A stretch of 64,000 bases of DNA, taken from Azorhizobium sp943371865. GTDB taxonomy: Bacteria; Pseudomonadota; Alphaproteobacteria; Rhizobiales; Xanthobacteraceae. Numbering within the stretch: position 1 is the first letter of the stretch; the number at the start of each line of letters is the position of its first letter. This document shows, piece by piece, positions 45,004 to 53,586 of the stretch. The position numbers and the translations under genes were made by a program. The notes under the pieces were generated by a model. It did no database searches, was not told the DNA's origin, and saw nothing but the letters and a program-made list of their open reading frames with translations. The DNA lies in assembly GCF_943371865.1 (NCBI RefSeq), contig NZ_CALRWL010000033.1, forward strand, positions 1 through 64,000, in the 5' to 3' direction.

Positions 45004-46061
45004 CCGCGGAAGATCCGGTTCACGCGGCTGTCGATCTCGTCCTTACGGGCGTTGTACCACTTCCAATCCACCTGGATCAGCTTGGACACCTTCTCCGGCG
45101 TGGTCATCAGCATGGACGAATAGGGCTCGTCCAGCTTCACATTCTTGTTGGTCGGCGAATACCACACGCTCTGCGCCAGCTTTTTCTGCACGGAGGGCGA
45201 GAGCATGTAGTTGACATAAGCATTGGCCAATTCCTTGACCTTGCTGCCCGGGGTCAAGGACAGCACCTGCTCCAGCGCCAGCACGCCCTCGCTGGGGGTA
45301 ACGAAGGTGGTGGGCGGCTTGTCGTCATAATAGCGATAGATGCCGCTGTCGTGGATCACGCAGATCCCGACCTCGCTGGACAGCAGCATCTTTTCCATGG
45401 CGCCGGTGAAGTCCACCAGCTTCATGGGCTTCAGTTTCTCCAGCGCGCCATAGGCGGCATCCAGATCCGTATAGCCCTTGCCATAGAGCGCGCCGCACAT
45501 CACCAGGAACGCCTGGCCGAGGCTGTTGACCGGGATCACATAGCCGCCGCGGGCGCCGGCATAGCGGGCATCCCAGAAGTCTTTCCAGGAGGTGACCGGC
45601 GGATAGCCCTTGTCGGTGCGCATCCCCAGGCCAATGGCGCTGGTGAAGATGGACACGCCGACGATCTTGTCGCTGACCGCGAACGGATAGACATCGGCCA
45701 GGTTCGGCACCTGCTTGGGATCGATCTTGGGCTCCACCAGGCCCATCTCCACCGCCGCCCACTGCTCGTTGGAATTGGTGTGCAGCACGTCATAGATCGG
45801 CGCCGAACGCGGGCTGGCCTGGAGCTTGGGCAGGAACGGCAGCGCGGTGTCGGTGATCACCTTGCACTTGTATTCCTTCTCGAATGCCGGGATCAGGTCC
45901 GCCGACATGATCTGCCCCCACTTTCCACCCCAGCCGGTGATGCGCAGCGTCGCCGCCTCCTGGGCGCGGGAGACGTGGGGCGCGGCCACCGCGCCCACGC
46001 TCAATGCCGCGCCGGCGGCCAGGAAAGTGCGGCGGTTCAAGGACGTCCGGTGTTCGCTCAT
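45000..46061 (-). CDS. PotD/PotF-type periplasmic substrate-binding protein with Tat signal
   Basis: The 353-residue precursor has a twin-arginine signal, LNRRTFLAAGAALSVG, ending near SRAQEA. The mature part has the spermidine/putrescine-type fold: ITGWGGKWG, DLIPAFEKEY and VIHDSGIYRYYDD. Family ligands include polyamines, opines and 2-aminoethylphosphonate, so the name does not fix the substrate. It lies 44 bases after the PotC-like permease and overlaps the ATPase. The Tat signal implies folding before export. Confidence 0.92.
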   Translation of the reverse strand: MSEHRTSLNRRTFLAAGAALSVGAVAAPHVSRAQEAATLRITGWGGKWGQIMSADLIPAFEKEYKCKVITDTALPFLPKLQASPRSAPIYDVLHTNSNEQWAAVEMGLVEPKIDPKQVPNLADVYPFAVSDKIVGVSIFTSAIGLGMRTDKGYPPVTSWKDFWDARYAGARGGYVIPVNSLGQAFLVMCGALYGKGYTDLDAAYGALEKLKPMKLVDFTGAMEKMLLSSEVGICVIHDSGIYRYYDDKPPTTFVTPSEGVLALEQVLSLTPGSKVKELANAYVNYMLSPSVQKKLAQSVWYSPTNKNVKLDEPYSSMLMTTPEKVSKLIQVDWKWYNARKDEIDSRVNRIFRG

Positions 46062-46105
46062 GACGGAGGATTCCCTGGTTTGGAAGGTTGTTTTGGAGGT
46101 TGTTT

Positions 46106-46918
46106 TTAGAGTTTGACGTAGGAACGCAGGCCCACGGTGCGGTCGAGGCCGATCACCACCAGCGCCGCCAGCAGAATGGAGACCACGGAGGCGGCGCCGA
46201 TGGTGCCGTCGAGGTCGTATTTCAGATAGTTGAACAAGGTGATGGGCAGCGTCTCCTGGCCCGGGCTCACCAGGAACAGCGACACCGGAAACTGATCGAA
46301 CGAGACGATGAAGGCGAAGATGCCGCCGGCGATGACGCCGGGCTTGATCAGCGGCAGCGTCACCTCGAAGAAGGTGCGCTGCGGGCTGGCGCCCAGATTG
46401 CGCGCCGCCTCCTCCAGCTTCATATCGAAATTATGCAGCACCGCCAGCGTGGTGCGCACCACATAGGGCACCGTGACCAGGCAATGGCCCACCACCAGGC
46501 CCCACAGCGGGCGCCCCACATCCAGCAGCACATAGGTCTGGAACAGGGCGAGGCCCGTGAGGATGGCCGGCAGCATGAGCGGCGAGAGCATCACCGCGGT
46601 GATCGCCCGCGAGCCCGGCACATTGCCGCGCGCGATACCCAGCGCCGCGCTCGCGCCCAGCAGGGTGGCCGCCACCGTGGTCATGGCCGCCACTTCCAGG
46701 CTCAGCGCCAAGGCCGACATGAACTGGGTGGAAGCGAAGAATTTGTCGAACCATTTCAGCGACACCCCCACCGGGGGAAATTCGATGTAAGGGGTGGGGT
46801 TGAGGGCAAAGACGAAGATGATCGCGATGGGCGCCAGCATGAACAGCAGCACCAGAGCGTTCACGGAGAGATAAATCCAGCGGCCGATGCGGATGGACAG
46901 CATAAGCTCGGCCCTCAC
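46106..46918 (-). CDS. PotC-type ABC transporter permease
   Basis: The 270-residue inner-membrane permease has six helices and the EAA loop EEAARNLGASPQRTFFEVTLPL at about residues 169-190. GTG 46918 overlaps the PotB-like stop (GTGA at 46915-46918) and is the coupled start; ATG 46903 is possible. In contrast to the first importer of this type in the window, the two permeases here are separate genes. Confidence 0.94.
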   Translation of the reverse strand: MRAELMLSIRIGRWIYLSVNALVLLFMLAPIAIIFVFALNPTPYIEFPPVGVSLKWFDKFFASTQFMSALALSLEVAAMTTVAATLLGASAALGIARGNVPGSRAITAVMLSPLMLPAILTGLALFQTYVLLDVGRPLWGLVVGHCLVTVPYVVRTTLAVLHNFDMKLEEAARNLGASPQRTFFEVTLPLIKPGVIAGGIFAFIVSFDQFPVSLFLVSPGQETLPITLFNYLKYDLDGTIGAASVVSILLAALVVIGLDRTVGLRSYVKL

Positions 46919-47775
46919 TGCAGATCGCGCTGGCCGCTGACGGCGGCGAGCATGTGATTATAGGCGAGCACCAGCACCAGCGAGATCACCAGCAGCACCA
47001 TGCCCAGCGCGGCGGCGAAGCCGATGTTGAAGTTGGCGGAAATCTGCTGGTAGATCAGGATCGGCAAGGTCATGATCTGGAACCCGCCCATCAGGATCGG
47101 CGTCACATAGGCGCTGATGGCCAAAGCGAACACCAAGAGCGAGCCGGCCAGGATGCCGGGCATGCTCAAGGGCAAGGTGACTTCCAGAAAGGCCCGGATG
47201 GGATTGGCCCCCAGATTCTGCGCCGCCTGCTCCAGCCGCTCATCGATGCGGCCGATGACGCCGGTGACGGTGAGGATCATGAACGGCAGATAGATGTGCA
47301 CGAGGCCGAGCACGATACCGAACTCATTGTACATGAGCTGCATGGGGGCAAAGCCGATGGCGTGCAGGAGCTGATTGATCACGCCTTTGTCGGACAACAG
47401 CGCCATCCAGGCGAAGGTGCGCACCACGATGCCGGTGAGCATAGGCATCAGCACCGCCATCATCAGCAAGGCATGGGCCGTGCGGCTGCTCACCCGCGCC
47501 ATGAGATGGGCTAATGGGTAGCCGATCAACAGCGTCGCCGCCGTGGTCCAGATGCCGATGCGGATGGTGGTCCAGATCACCTCGAAATGGTAGGGATCGT
47601 TGAAAATGCGGGCATAATGGCGGGTGGTGAAGGTGACGTTGGGCATCACCACCGGATTGCCGGTGAGAAAGCTCATCACCGCCATCAGACCGATGGGCAG
47701 GAAGAAGAACAAAGCGAAGAACAGAGCGCTGGGCAGCAGCGTCAATCCCATGACGTTGGGCCGCGCCTGGCTCAT
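46915..47775 (-). CDS. PotB-type ABC transporter permease
   Basis: The 286-residue permease has six helices and the EAA loop EQAAQNLGANPIRAFLEVTLPLS at about residues 196-218. ATG 47775 overlaps the stop of the IclR gene (ATGA at 47772-47775), which makes the regulator and importer one translational unit. The N-terminal hydrophobic helix LTLLPSALFFALFFFLPIG fits the PotB group. Confidence 0.94.
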   Translation of the reverse strand: MSQARPNVMGLTLLPSALFFALFFFLPIGLMAVMSFLTGNPVVMPNVTFTTRHYARIFNDPYHFEVIWTTIRIGIWTTAATLLIGYPLAHLMARVSSRTAHALLMMAVLMPMLTGIVVRTFAWMALLSDKGVINQLLHAIGFAPMQLMYNEFGIVLGLVHIYLPFMILTVTGVIGRIDERLEQAAQNLGANPIRAFLEVTLPLSMPGILAGSLLVFALAISAYVTPILMGGFQIMTLPILIYQQISANFNIGFAAALGMVLLVISLVLVLAYNHMLAAVSGQRDLQ

Positions 47776-48545
47776 GACGGCACCGCCGGCGCCTTGCCCC
47801 ACACTGCATCGCCGATGATGGCGCCCACGGTGCGCGCCATCTGGGCCAGTTCCTCGCCCACCCGCGCCCGCTCTTCCGCCTCGGTGCCCTGACTGGAATA
47901 GGACACCGCCACGCCAATCATCTCGCCGGTCTCGCTGCTGCACAAAGCGAAGCCCTGGGAGGCGACCCCCTCGATGGCTTCATTCTCGGACAGCGAGCGG
48001 CCGGAATTGCGGATTTCGACGATGCGCTGCATCAGCTCGTCGAAGCTCTGCGGCGCGTTTCGTGCCAGGGTGGGAAATGGCACCGGCACCCGCTTGCGGA
48101 TTTCCCCGTCGGACAGGCGCGCCAGCATGGCGCGGCCGTTGGAGGTGGCCACCGCCGGCGTGCGCTGGCCGGCGGGATTGACCACCCGCAGCGGGTTGCT
48201 CCCCTGGACGGTGCGCAGGATCATCTGCTCGGCGCCGTCCAGCACCGCGATATAGCCGGTATGGCCGGTGCGCGCGCACACAGCCTTGAGTTGCTCTTCC
48301 GCCCGGCCGATCAAATCGTCATGCGCCCGGTACAGCCGCCCGAGTTCGAAGGTGAGCAGGCCCGGTCGGTAGCGCCGGGTGAGTTCATCCTGTTCCAGCA
48401 GTTGCGCCTCGCGCAGCGCCCGCAGCATGCGGGAGGTGGAACTCTTGGGCATTCCCGTGGCGGCCATGATGTCGGCGAACGACAGTTCGGGCCGGGCATC
48501 GGAAAAGCAACGCAAGACAGACAAGGCGGTGTTGAGGGCGCTCAT
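47772..48545 (-). CDS. IclR-family regulator, first gene of the hydantoinase operon
   Basis: The 257-residue protein has the IclR winged helix at about residues 4-65 (FADIMAATGMPKSSTSRMLRAL) and the ligand domain to the end. Its stop overlaps the permease start, so it is translated from the same message as all seven downstream genes. That arrangement usually means strict autoregulation. A GTTC-N9-GAAC inverted repeat at 48564-48580, just upstream of the ATG, is a good candidate operator. Confidence 0.93.
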   Translation of the reverse strand: MSALNTALSVLRCFSDARPELSFADIMAATGMPKSSTSRMLRALREAQLLEQDELTRRYRPGLLTFELGRLYRAHDDLIGRAEEQLKAVCARTGHTGYIAVLDGAEQMILRTVQGSNPLRVVNPAGQRTPAVATSNGRAMLARLSDGEIRKRVPVPFPTLARNAPQSFDELMQRIVEIRNSGRSLSENEAIEGVASQGFALCSSETGEMIGVAVSYSSQGTEAEERARVGEELAQMARTVGAIIGDAVWGKAPAVPS

Positions 48546-48563
48546 GCATCAGACTTCGCGATT

Positions 48564-48580
48564 GTTCTAATATGCGGAAC
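48564..48580. promoter_or_regulatory. GTTC-N9-GAAC inverted repeat, candidate IclR operator
   Basis: GTTCTAATATGCGGAAC lies 19 bases before the IclR start, in an AT-richer stretch. The rest of the gap 48546-48747 between the IclR start and the GntR stop holds no gene or tRNA that I can support. Confidence 0.45.
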
Positions 48581-48747
48581 CTTGTTTCTTATGCTGAGCC
48601 CAATATATAAGGTCGTCAACGGGATTTGCACCCGTGACGTTCATTTCCGCATCTGCCGCAATTTTAGGCGCTACATCCCCAATCGGCGCACTACCCGCGC
48701 CCGCCGACGGGCATGGCGGCCTCAGGCCCGCACGCAGGCCGCACGCC

Positions 48748-49446
48748 TCACTGCCCGTCCCGCTCCTGCAGCAATTGCTGCGCGATCGCCGACGCACTCT
48801 TCACATGCTGCTGCGCGGCGGCATTGGCCTCTTCGCCCTTGCCGGCCCTGATGGCATCCACGATGCGCCGCATCTGCAGCGGCCCCTCCACGTCGCGATC
48901 CGTGGTCTTGATGGTCATGGAGCGCAGATGGTTGATGCGCACGGTCAGCGAATTGACGATGCCCCAGGCGATGTCCTTGTCCGCGTGCGTGAACAGGGTG
49001 CGATAGAATTCCGTGGTCGCATCCAGCACGCCGGGCATGTTCTTGGCCCCATACGCATCCTTGATTGCCGTCAGACACACCTCCAGCGCCGCAACGGTTT
49101 CGGGATCGCGCCGCTCCGCACAGGCCCGGGCGGCGATACCCTCCAGCACGCCGCGGATCTCGTAGATCTGCAGCGCTTCCGCCGCCGTGGTGCGCGCCAC
49201 GATCGGCCCGCGGGCCTGCAAGGTGGCGACCAGCCCCTCGGTCTCCAGATGCCGCAGCACCTCGCGCACGATGGTGCGGCTGACTCCGAGCCGCTCGCAC
49301 AGATCGCGCTCCACCAGCCGCTCGCCGGGCTTGAAGTGCTGGGCGAAGATCGCCTCGCGCATCTTCTCCAGCGTCAGCTCCCGCAGGGTCTTGGCCGGGC
49401 GATCCACCCGCAGGGTCTCTTGCTGGGTCTCTCGGAGTGCGCTCAT
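48748..49446 (-). CDS. GntR-family (FadR subfamily) regulator
   Basis: The 232-residue protein has a GntR winged helix at about residues 20-85 (LVERDLCERLGVSRTIVREVLRHLETEGLV) and a helical FCD ligand domain after it, typical of the FadR group. ATG 49446 starts the conserved part. It is divergent from the amino-acid importer at 49622 with a 175-base gap, and is therefore its likely regulator. FCD domains usually bind carboxylic acids with a metal. Confidence 0.93.
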   Translation of the reverse strand: MSALRETQQETLRVDRPAKTLRELTLEKMREAIFAQHFKPGERLVERDLCERLGVSRTIVREVLRHLETEGLVATLQARGPIVARTTAAEALQIYEIRGVLEGIAARACAERRDPETVAALEVCLTAIKDAYGAKNMPGVLDATTEFYRTLFTHADKDIAWGIVNSLTVRINHLRSMTIKTTDRDVEGPLQMRRIVDAIRAGKGEEANAAAQQHVKSASAIAQQLLQERDGQ

Positions 49447-49573
49447 GATTCCTTGGATCCCGTTTCCCGACACCTGCCGCAGCCGCGCCGATTATTCAAC
49501 CTACGGCCGGCAGCACCGGACCCGACCGGCAAAAATCGGCAGCGATACAAATCCGTCATTGTCGCTCCAATTT

Positions 49574-49583
49574 TGGCATGCCA
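49574..49583. promoter_or_regulatory. TGGCATGCCA palindrome, candidate GntR operator
   Basis: This 10-base perfect palindrome lies 39 bases before the binding-protein start in the divergent gap. FadR-type regulators bind short palindromes of this size, commonly with TGGT/ACCA half-sites. A restriction-like palindrome can also occur by chance. Confidence 0.35.
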
Positions 49584-49621
49584 TATTACGGAACGCCATA
49601 ACAATCCAGCGGGCGAACATC

Positions 49622-50500
49622 ATGACCTTCCTTGATACCCTATGCGAGCCAACGGCTTTCGTCGGCGCACGGCGCCTCGCGGTCCGACTGGCCGGCGCCG
49701 TAACCGCGCTGCTGCTGTGCGGCGCCGGAGCCCAGGCCCAGGACTGCAAGCCGAAAATTGCTGATGCCTTGCTCACCAAGCCAGGCACCTTCGTCATGGC
49801 CACCAGCCCGACCCTGCCGCCCATGGCCTATGCGGACCAGAAAGGCGTCCTGAAAGGTCTGCGCGTCGATCTCGGCTATGAAATCGCCAAGCGCCTATGC
49901 CTGAAGGCCGAATTCATCAGCACCGAATATGCCGCCATGATCCCCGGCCTGCAGGGCAAGCGCTGGGACATGATCGATGCCGGGCTGTTCGTGACGCCCG
50001 AGCGGCTCAAGATCCTCTACATGATCCCGTATGAGAACCTGGCCATCAGCATATCCACCGCCGTGAAATCAGGCGCGCCCATCACCAAGGTGGACGATCT
50101 GGCGGGCAAGACCATCAGCACCGACATCGGCGGCTATGCCGAGCGCAAGATGCGCGACCTGAACAAGGACTTCCAGGCCCGCGGCCTGCCGCAGATGACC
50201 ATCAATCTGTTCGACAATTACGCCACCGTCTATCAGGCGTTGCGCGCGGGCCAGGTGGAAGCGGCGGTGTCCATCGATCCCGTGGCGAAGCAATATCAGG
50301 ATCGCGGCGAGTTCACACACGCCCTCAGCGGCATGTATGCCACCCCCGGCTCCCTCGCCTTCGGCGACAAGGCGGTGGCGGACGCGGTGGCCGGCGTGAT
50401 GAAGCAGATGGAGACCGACGGCTATCTTGCCAAGCTGCTGGGCGAATATGGCGTCGGCGCTGCGGAAGGCGGCATTCGCGTCCTCGGCCCCAACGGCTGA
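49622..50500 (+). CDS. Family 3 (amino-acid) ABC transporter substrate-binding protein
   Basis: The 292-residue precursor has a signal peptide ending near GAGAQAQDC. The mature part has the family 3 fold: PTLPPMAYADQKGVLKG (substrate-facing), LRVDLGYEIAKRL, WDMIDAGLFVTPERL and VEAAVSIDP. Cys after the cleavage site is probably structural and not a lipobox. It heads a co-directional group of importer genes and four enzymes and is divergent from the GntR regulator. Ligands are amino acids or small derivatives. Confidence 0.92.
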   Translation: MTFLDTLCEPTAFVGARRLAVRLAGAVTALLLCGAGAQAQDCKPKIADALLTKPGTFVMATSPTLPPMAYADQKGVLKGLRVDLGYEIAKRLCLKAEFISTEYAAMIPGLQGKRWDMIDAGLFVTPERLKILYMIPYENLAISISTAVKSGAPITKVDDLAGKTISTDIGGYAERKMRDLNKDFQARGLPQMTINLFDNYATVYQALRAGQVEAAVSIDPVAKQYQDRGEFTHALSGMYATPGSLAFGDKAVADAVAGVMKQMETDGYLAKLLGEYGVGAAEGGIRVLGPNG

Positions 50501-50592
50501 GCCCCCGTTCGCTTACGCCGGGGGCATGCCCCCGGCGCCATCTGCACGCGCGGCGCGGGTGCACCAATTGACCCTGTTATTGTGAGGCATCC

Positions 50593-51288
50593 GTGAAAGG
50601 CTGGCACTGGGACGGCTTCTTCGAGTATCTCACCAACGGTTATTTGCTGGAGGGGGCCTTCGTCACCCTTGGGCTCACCGTCTTTTCCATCGTCTTCGGC
50701 CTGATGCTCGGCTTCGTCATCGCCGTCATGCGCATGTCGGAGCATAAATTTCTGTCCGCGCCGGCCTATTTCTACACCTGGATCATGCGCGGCACGCCGC
50801 TGCTGGTGCAGTTGATCATCATCTATACCGGTCTGCCGCAACTGGGCATCAAGTTCACGGTGCTGGAATCCACCCTCATCGGCCTCACCCTGAACGAGGC
50901 CGCCTATCTGTCGGAGATCGTGCGCGCCGGCATCGCCGCCGTGCCCCGTGGCCAGGTGAATGCGGCCCGCGCCATCGGCATGACCCCGTTCCAGGTGATG
51001 CGCTATGTGGTGGCGCCGCAGGCCTTCCGCATCATCATTCCCCCGCTCGGCAATTCGGTGAACGGCGTGCTGAAGACCACCTCGATTGCCTCCATCATCT
51101 CCATGGAGGAGTTGCTGCGCCGGACTCAAGTCCTGATCCAGGAACGCTTCCTGGTGCTGGAACTGTTCCTGGTGGCGGCCATCTATTATCTCATCATGAC
51201 CACCGCCTGGGAGTTCGTGCAGCGCTGGATCGAACGCCGGTTCGGCCGCGCCTATGATCCCAAGGCTGGCCTGGTCGAGCAGCGGTGA
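50593..51288 (+). CDS. Amino-acid ABC transporter permease (HisM/GlnP type)
   Basis: The 231-residue permease has five or six helices and the family loop VNAARAIGMTPFQVMRYVVAPQAFRIIIPPL at about residues 119-149 (flanks given). GTG 50593 follows GAGG at five bases. It is a single permease gene, so it probably acts as a homodimer. It follows the binding protein by 92 bases and precedes the ATPase by 7. Confidence 0.93.
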   Translation: MKGWHWDGFFEYLTNGYLLEGAFVTLGLTVFSIVFGLMLGFVIAVMRMSEHKFLSAPAYFYTWIMRGTPLLVQLIIIYTGLPQLGIKFTVLESTLIGLTLNEAAYLSEIVRAGIAAVPRGQVNAARAIGMTPFQVMRYVVAPQAFRIIIPPLGNSVNGVLKTTSIASIISMEELLRRTQVLIQERFLVLELFLVAAIYYLIMTTAWEFVQRWIERRFGRAYDPKAGLVEQR

Positions 51289-51295
51289 GGCGATC

Positions 51296-52057
51296 ATGAC
51301 ACATCCCACCCCGACAGACGCAGCACCCATGCTGGATATCCGCGCCGTCAACAAGCACTACGGCGCCTTCCAGGTGCTCAAGCAATGCTCGGTCGCCGTG
51401 AAGGCGGGCGAAGTGGTGGTGGTCTGCGGACCGTCCGGCTCTGGTAAGTCCACGCTCATCAAGTGTGTCAACGCCCTGGAACCGGTGGATGACGGCGAAA
51501 TCCGCATCGACGGCCAACTGGTCACCGATGGCAAGGCCGACCTGCCCAGGCTGCGCTCCCGCGTGGGCATGGTGTTCCAGCACTTTGAACTGTTCCCGCA
51601 CATGACCGTGCTGGAGAATTTGTGCGTGGGTCAGGAAAAGGTGCTGAAGCGCGGACGCGAGGAAGCCCGCAAGAAGGCGGACATGCTGCTGGCGCGCGTG
51701 GGGATGGCGGCCCATGCGGGCAAATATCCCATGCACCTGTCCGGTGGCCAGCAGCAGCGCATCGCCATCGCCCGGGCGCTCGCCATGGACCCCATCGCCA
51801 TGCTGTTCGACGAGCCGACCTCGGCCCTGGACCCGGAAATGATCACCGAGGTGCTCGACGTCATGGTGGCGCTGGCCCAGGAGGGCATGACCATGATGGT
51901 GGTGACCCACGAGATGGGCTTTGCCCGCAAGGTGGCCAACCGCGTGGTGTTCATGGACCGCGGCGAGATCGTCGAGGACACCCCCACCCAGATGTTCTTC
52001 GACGCGCCCAAGAGCGACCGCGCCAAGCTGTTCCTCTCCAAAATCCTGTCGCACTAG
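51296..52057 (+). CDS. Amino-acid ABC transporter ATP-binding protein (GlnQ type)
   Basis: The 253-residue ATPase has Walker A GPSGSGKST at about residues 45-53, the signature LSGGQQQR at about 149-156 and Walker B MLFDEPTSALDPEM. Its length and lack of a TOBE domain are normal for polar amino-acid importers. ATG 51296 follows GAGG. It completes the importer with the binding protein and permease before it. Confidence 0.94.
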   Translation: MTHPTPTDAAPMLDIRAVNKHYGAFQVLKQCSVAVKAGEVVVVCGPSGSGKSTLIKCVNALEPVDDGEIRIDGQLVTDGKADLPRLRSRVGMVFQHFELFPHMTVLENLCVGQEKVLKRGREEARKKADMLLARVGMAAHAGKYPMHLSGGQQQRIAIARALAMDPIAMLFDEPTSALDPEMITEVLDVMVALAQEGMTMMVVTHEMGFARKVANRVVFMDRGEIVEDTPTQMFFDAPKSDRAKLFLSKILSH

Positions 52058-52130
52058 CCGAACCGGCCCACGGGCCGGATCAGGCCTCCCCGTCCGGCAT
52101 ACCATAATCTGGCATACGCAAGAGATCCCC

Positions 52131-52715
52131 ATGCTGAAGCTGCGCAAGATCGTCGGTTACGACGAGAAAGTCCTCATCGAAGGCGGCAAGGATGCCCCGA
52201 CGCCACAGTATCTGTTCGGCGCGGCGGCGGTGATCGCCAATCCCTGGGCGGGGCGCGGCTTCGTGGAAGACCTCAAGCCCGAGATCATGGCTATCGCCCC
52301 CGTGCTCGGCGCGCTGCTGACGGAAGAAATCGTCCGTCGCGCCGGTTCCGGCGAGGTGGTGGAAGGCTATGGCAAGGCGGCGCTGTGCGGCACTTCCGGC
52401 GAGATCGAGCATGCCTCGGCGCTGATCCACACCCTGCATTTCGGCAATCACTTCCGCCGGGCAGTGGGCGCCAAGACCTATCTGGCCTTCACCAATGTGC
52501 GCGGCGGGCCGAACACCCCGATCATGATCCCCTTGATGGACAAATTGGATGAGGGCCGTCGCTCCCATTATCTCACGGTGCATTTCGCCATTCCCGATGC
52601 GCCGGCCCCCGACGAACTGGTGATCGCGCTGGGCGCCTCCATCGGCGGGCGCCCGCACCATCGCATCGGCGACCGCTACCAGGACCTCGAGACCCTGAAG
52701 GACCTCCATGGCTGA
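52131..52715 (+). CDS. AA_synth family protein (DUF1185)
   Basis: The 194-residue protein matches the amino-acid-synthesis family (DUF1185). KIVGYDEKVLIEGG starts it, AALCGTSGEIEHASALIHTLHFGNHFR lies in the middle, and GGRPHHRIGDRYQDL ends it. The family name comes from a weak link to amino acid synthesis, and I know of no proven reaction. It follows the importer by 73 bases and overlaps the next hydrolase gene by eight bases (52708-52715). The context suggests a step in breakdown of the imported compound. Confidence 0.85.
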   Translation: MLKLRKIVGYDEKVLIEGGKDAPTPQYLFGAAAVIANPWAGRGFVEDLKPEIMAIAPVLGALLTEEIVRRAGSGEVVEGYGKAALCGTSGEIEHASALIHTLHFGNHFRRAVGAKTYLAFTNVRGGPNTPIMIPLMDKLDEGRRSHYLTVHFAIPDAPAPDELVIALGASIGGRPHHRIGDRYQDLETLKDLHG

Positions 52716-53586
52716 TCCGGCTCCGCCGTTCAGCGGCAGCGCCATGGTGCGCCTGCGCGCGGGCGACATCCTCGGCAAGGTCGGCTATCTGCGGGCCGGC
52801 ACCGGGCCGGTCGTGGTGCTGATCCACGGCGTCGGCATGCATGCGCAGATCTGGGCACCACAGATCACAGCGCTGGCCGCGCACTATGACGTCATCGCGC
52901 TCGACATGCTGGGCCACGGACGCTCCATGTTGCCACCGGACCCGCCGGCATTGGCGGACTATGCCGATGCGGTCATCGGTGTCCTTGATGCCCTGGATGT
53001 GCCGAAGGCGGCACTCATCGGCCACTCCATGGGCGCCCTGGTGGCGCTCCAGGCCGGATTGCAGCATGCGGACCGTGTGGAGCGGCTGGTGGCGATGAAC
53101 GGGGTGTTCCAGCGATCGCCGGACTTGCGGCGGGCGGTGCTGGCCCGCGCCGAGGAACTGGAGGAGAAGGGCTTTTCCGCCTCCATCGCCCCGACGCTGG
53201 CGCGCTGGTTCGGTGATCCCGTGCCAGAGGACCTTGCCGCCGTCTGCGCGTTGGCCAGCGACGCCTTGCAGAGCGTGCGCGTGGATGGCTATCGCAGCAC
53301 CTACGCTTTGTTCGCCACCTCGGACGAAACCTTCGCGCCCTCCCTGCACACGCTGTCCATGCCGGCGCTGTTCCTCACCGGCGCGCTGGACGCCAATTCC
53401 TCCCCGGCCATGTCCCACGCCATGGCCGCTCTGGCGCCGCTGGGACGCGCGGACATCGTGCCCGATGCGCGCCATATGATGGCGCTCACCCATCCCGACG
53501 CCATCAACGCCCTCCTTCTCGCCTTCCTCTCCGAGACGCCGGCGCCCCTCCCCCATCGTGACACGCTGGAGCATGCCGGACGATGA
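52708..53586 (+). CDS. Alpha/beta hydrolase
   Basis: The 292-residue protein has the alpha/beta hydrolase fold, with the oxyanion segment LIHGVGMHAQIW at about residues 39-50 and the nucleophile Ser107 in IGHSMGA. A late His (DARHMMALTHPD) completes the likely triad. It has no signal peptide. It overlaps both neighbours (8 bases with AA_synth and ATGA with the aldehyde dehydrogenase), so it is part of a coupled enzyme set. It likely cleaves an ester or a C-C bond in the pathway. Confidence 0.92.
   Translation: MADPAPPFSGSAMVRLRAGDILGKVGYLRAGTGPVVVLIHGVGMHAQIWAPQITALAAHYDVIALDMLGHGRSMLPPDPPALADYADAVIGVLDALDVPKAALIGHSMGALVALQAGLQHADRVERLVAMNGVFQRSPDLRRAVLARAEELEEKGFSASIAPTLARWFGDPVPEDLAAVCALASDALQSVRVDGYRSTYALFATSDETFAPSLHTLSMPALFLTGALDANSSPAMSHAMAALAPLGRADIVPDARHMMALTHPDAINALLLAFLSETPAPLPHRDTLEHAGR

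Noticed and set aside
48600..48670. A tRNA-like stretch (GGGATTTGCACCCGTGA)
   Set aside because: It resembles a T-arm, but no acceptor stem, anticodon arm or full cloverleaf could be folded around it.
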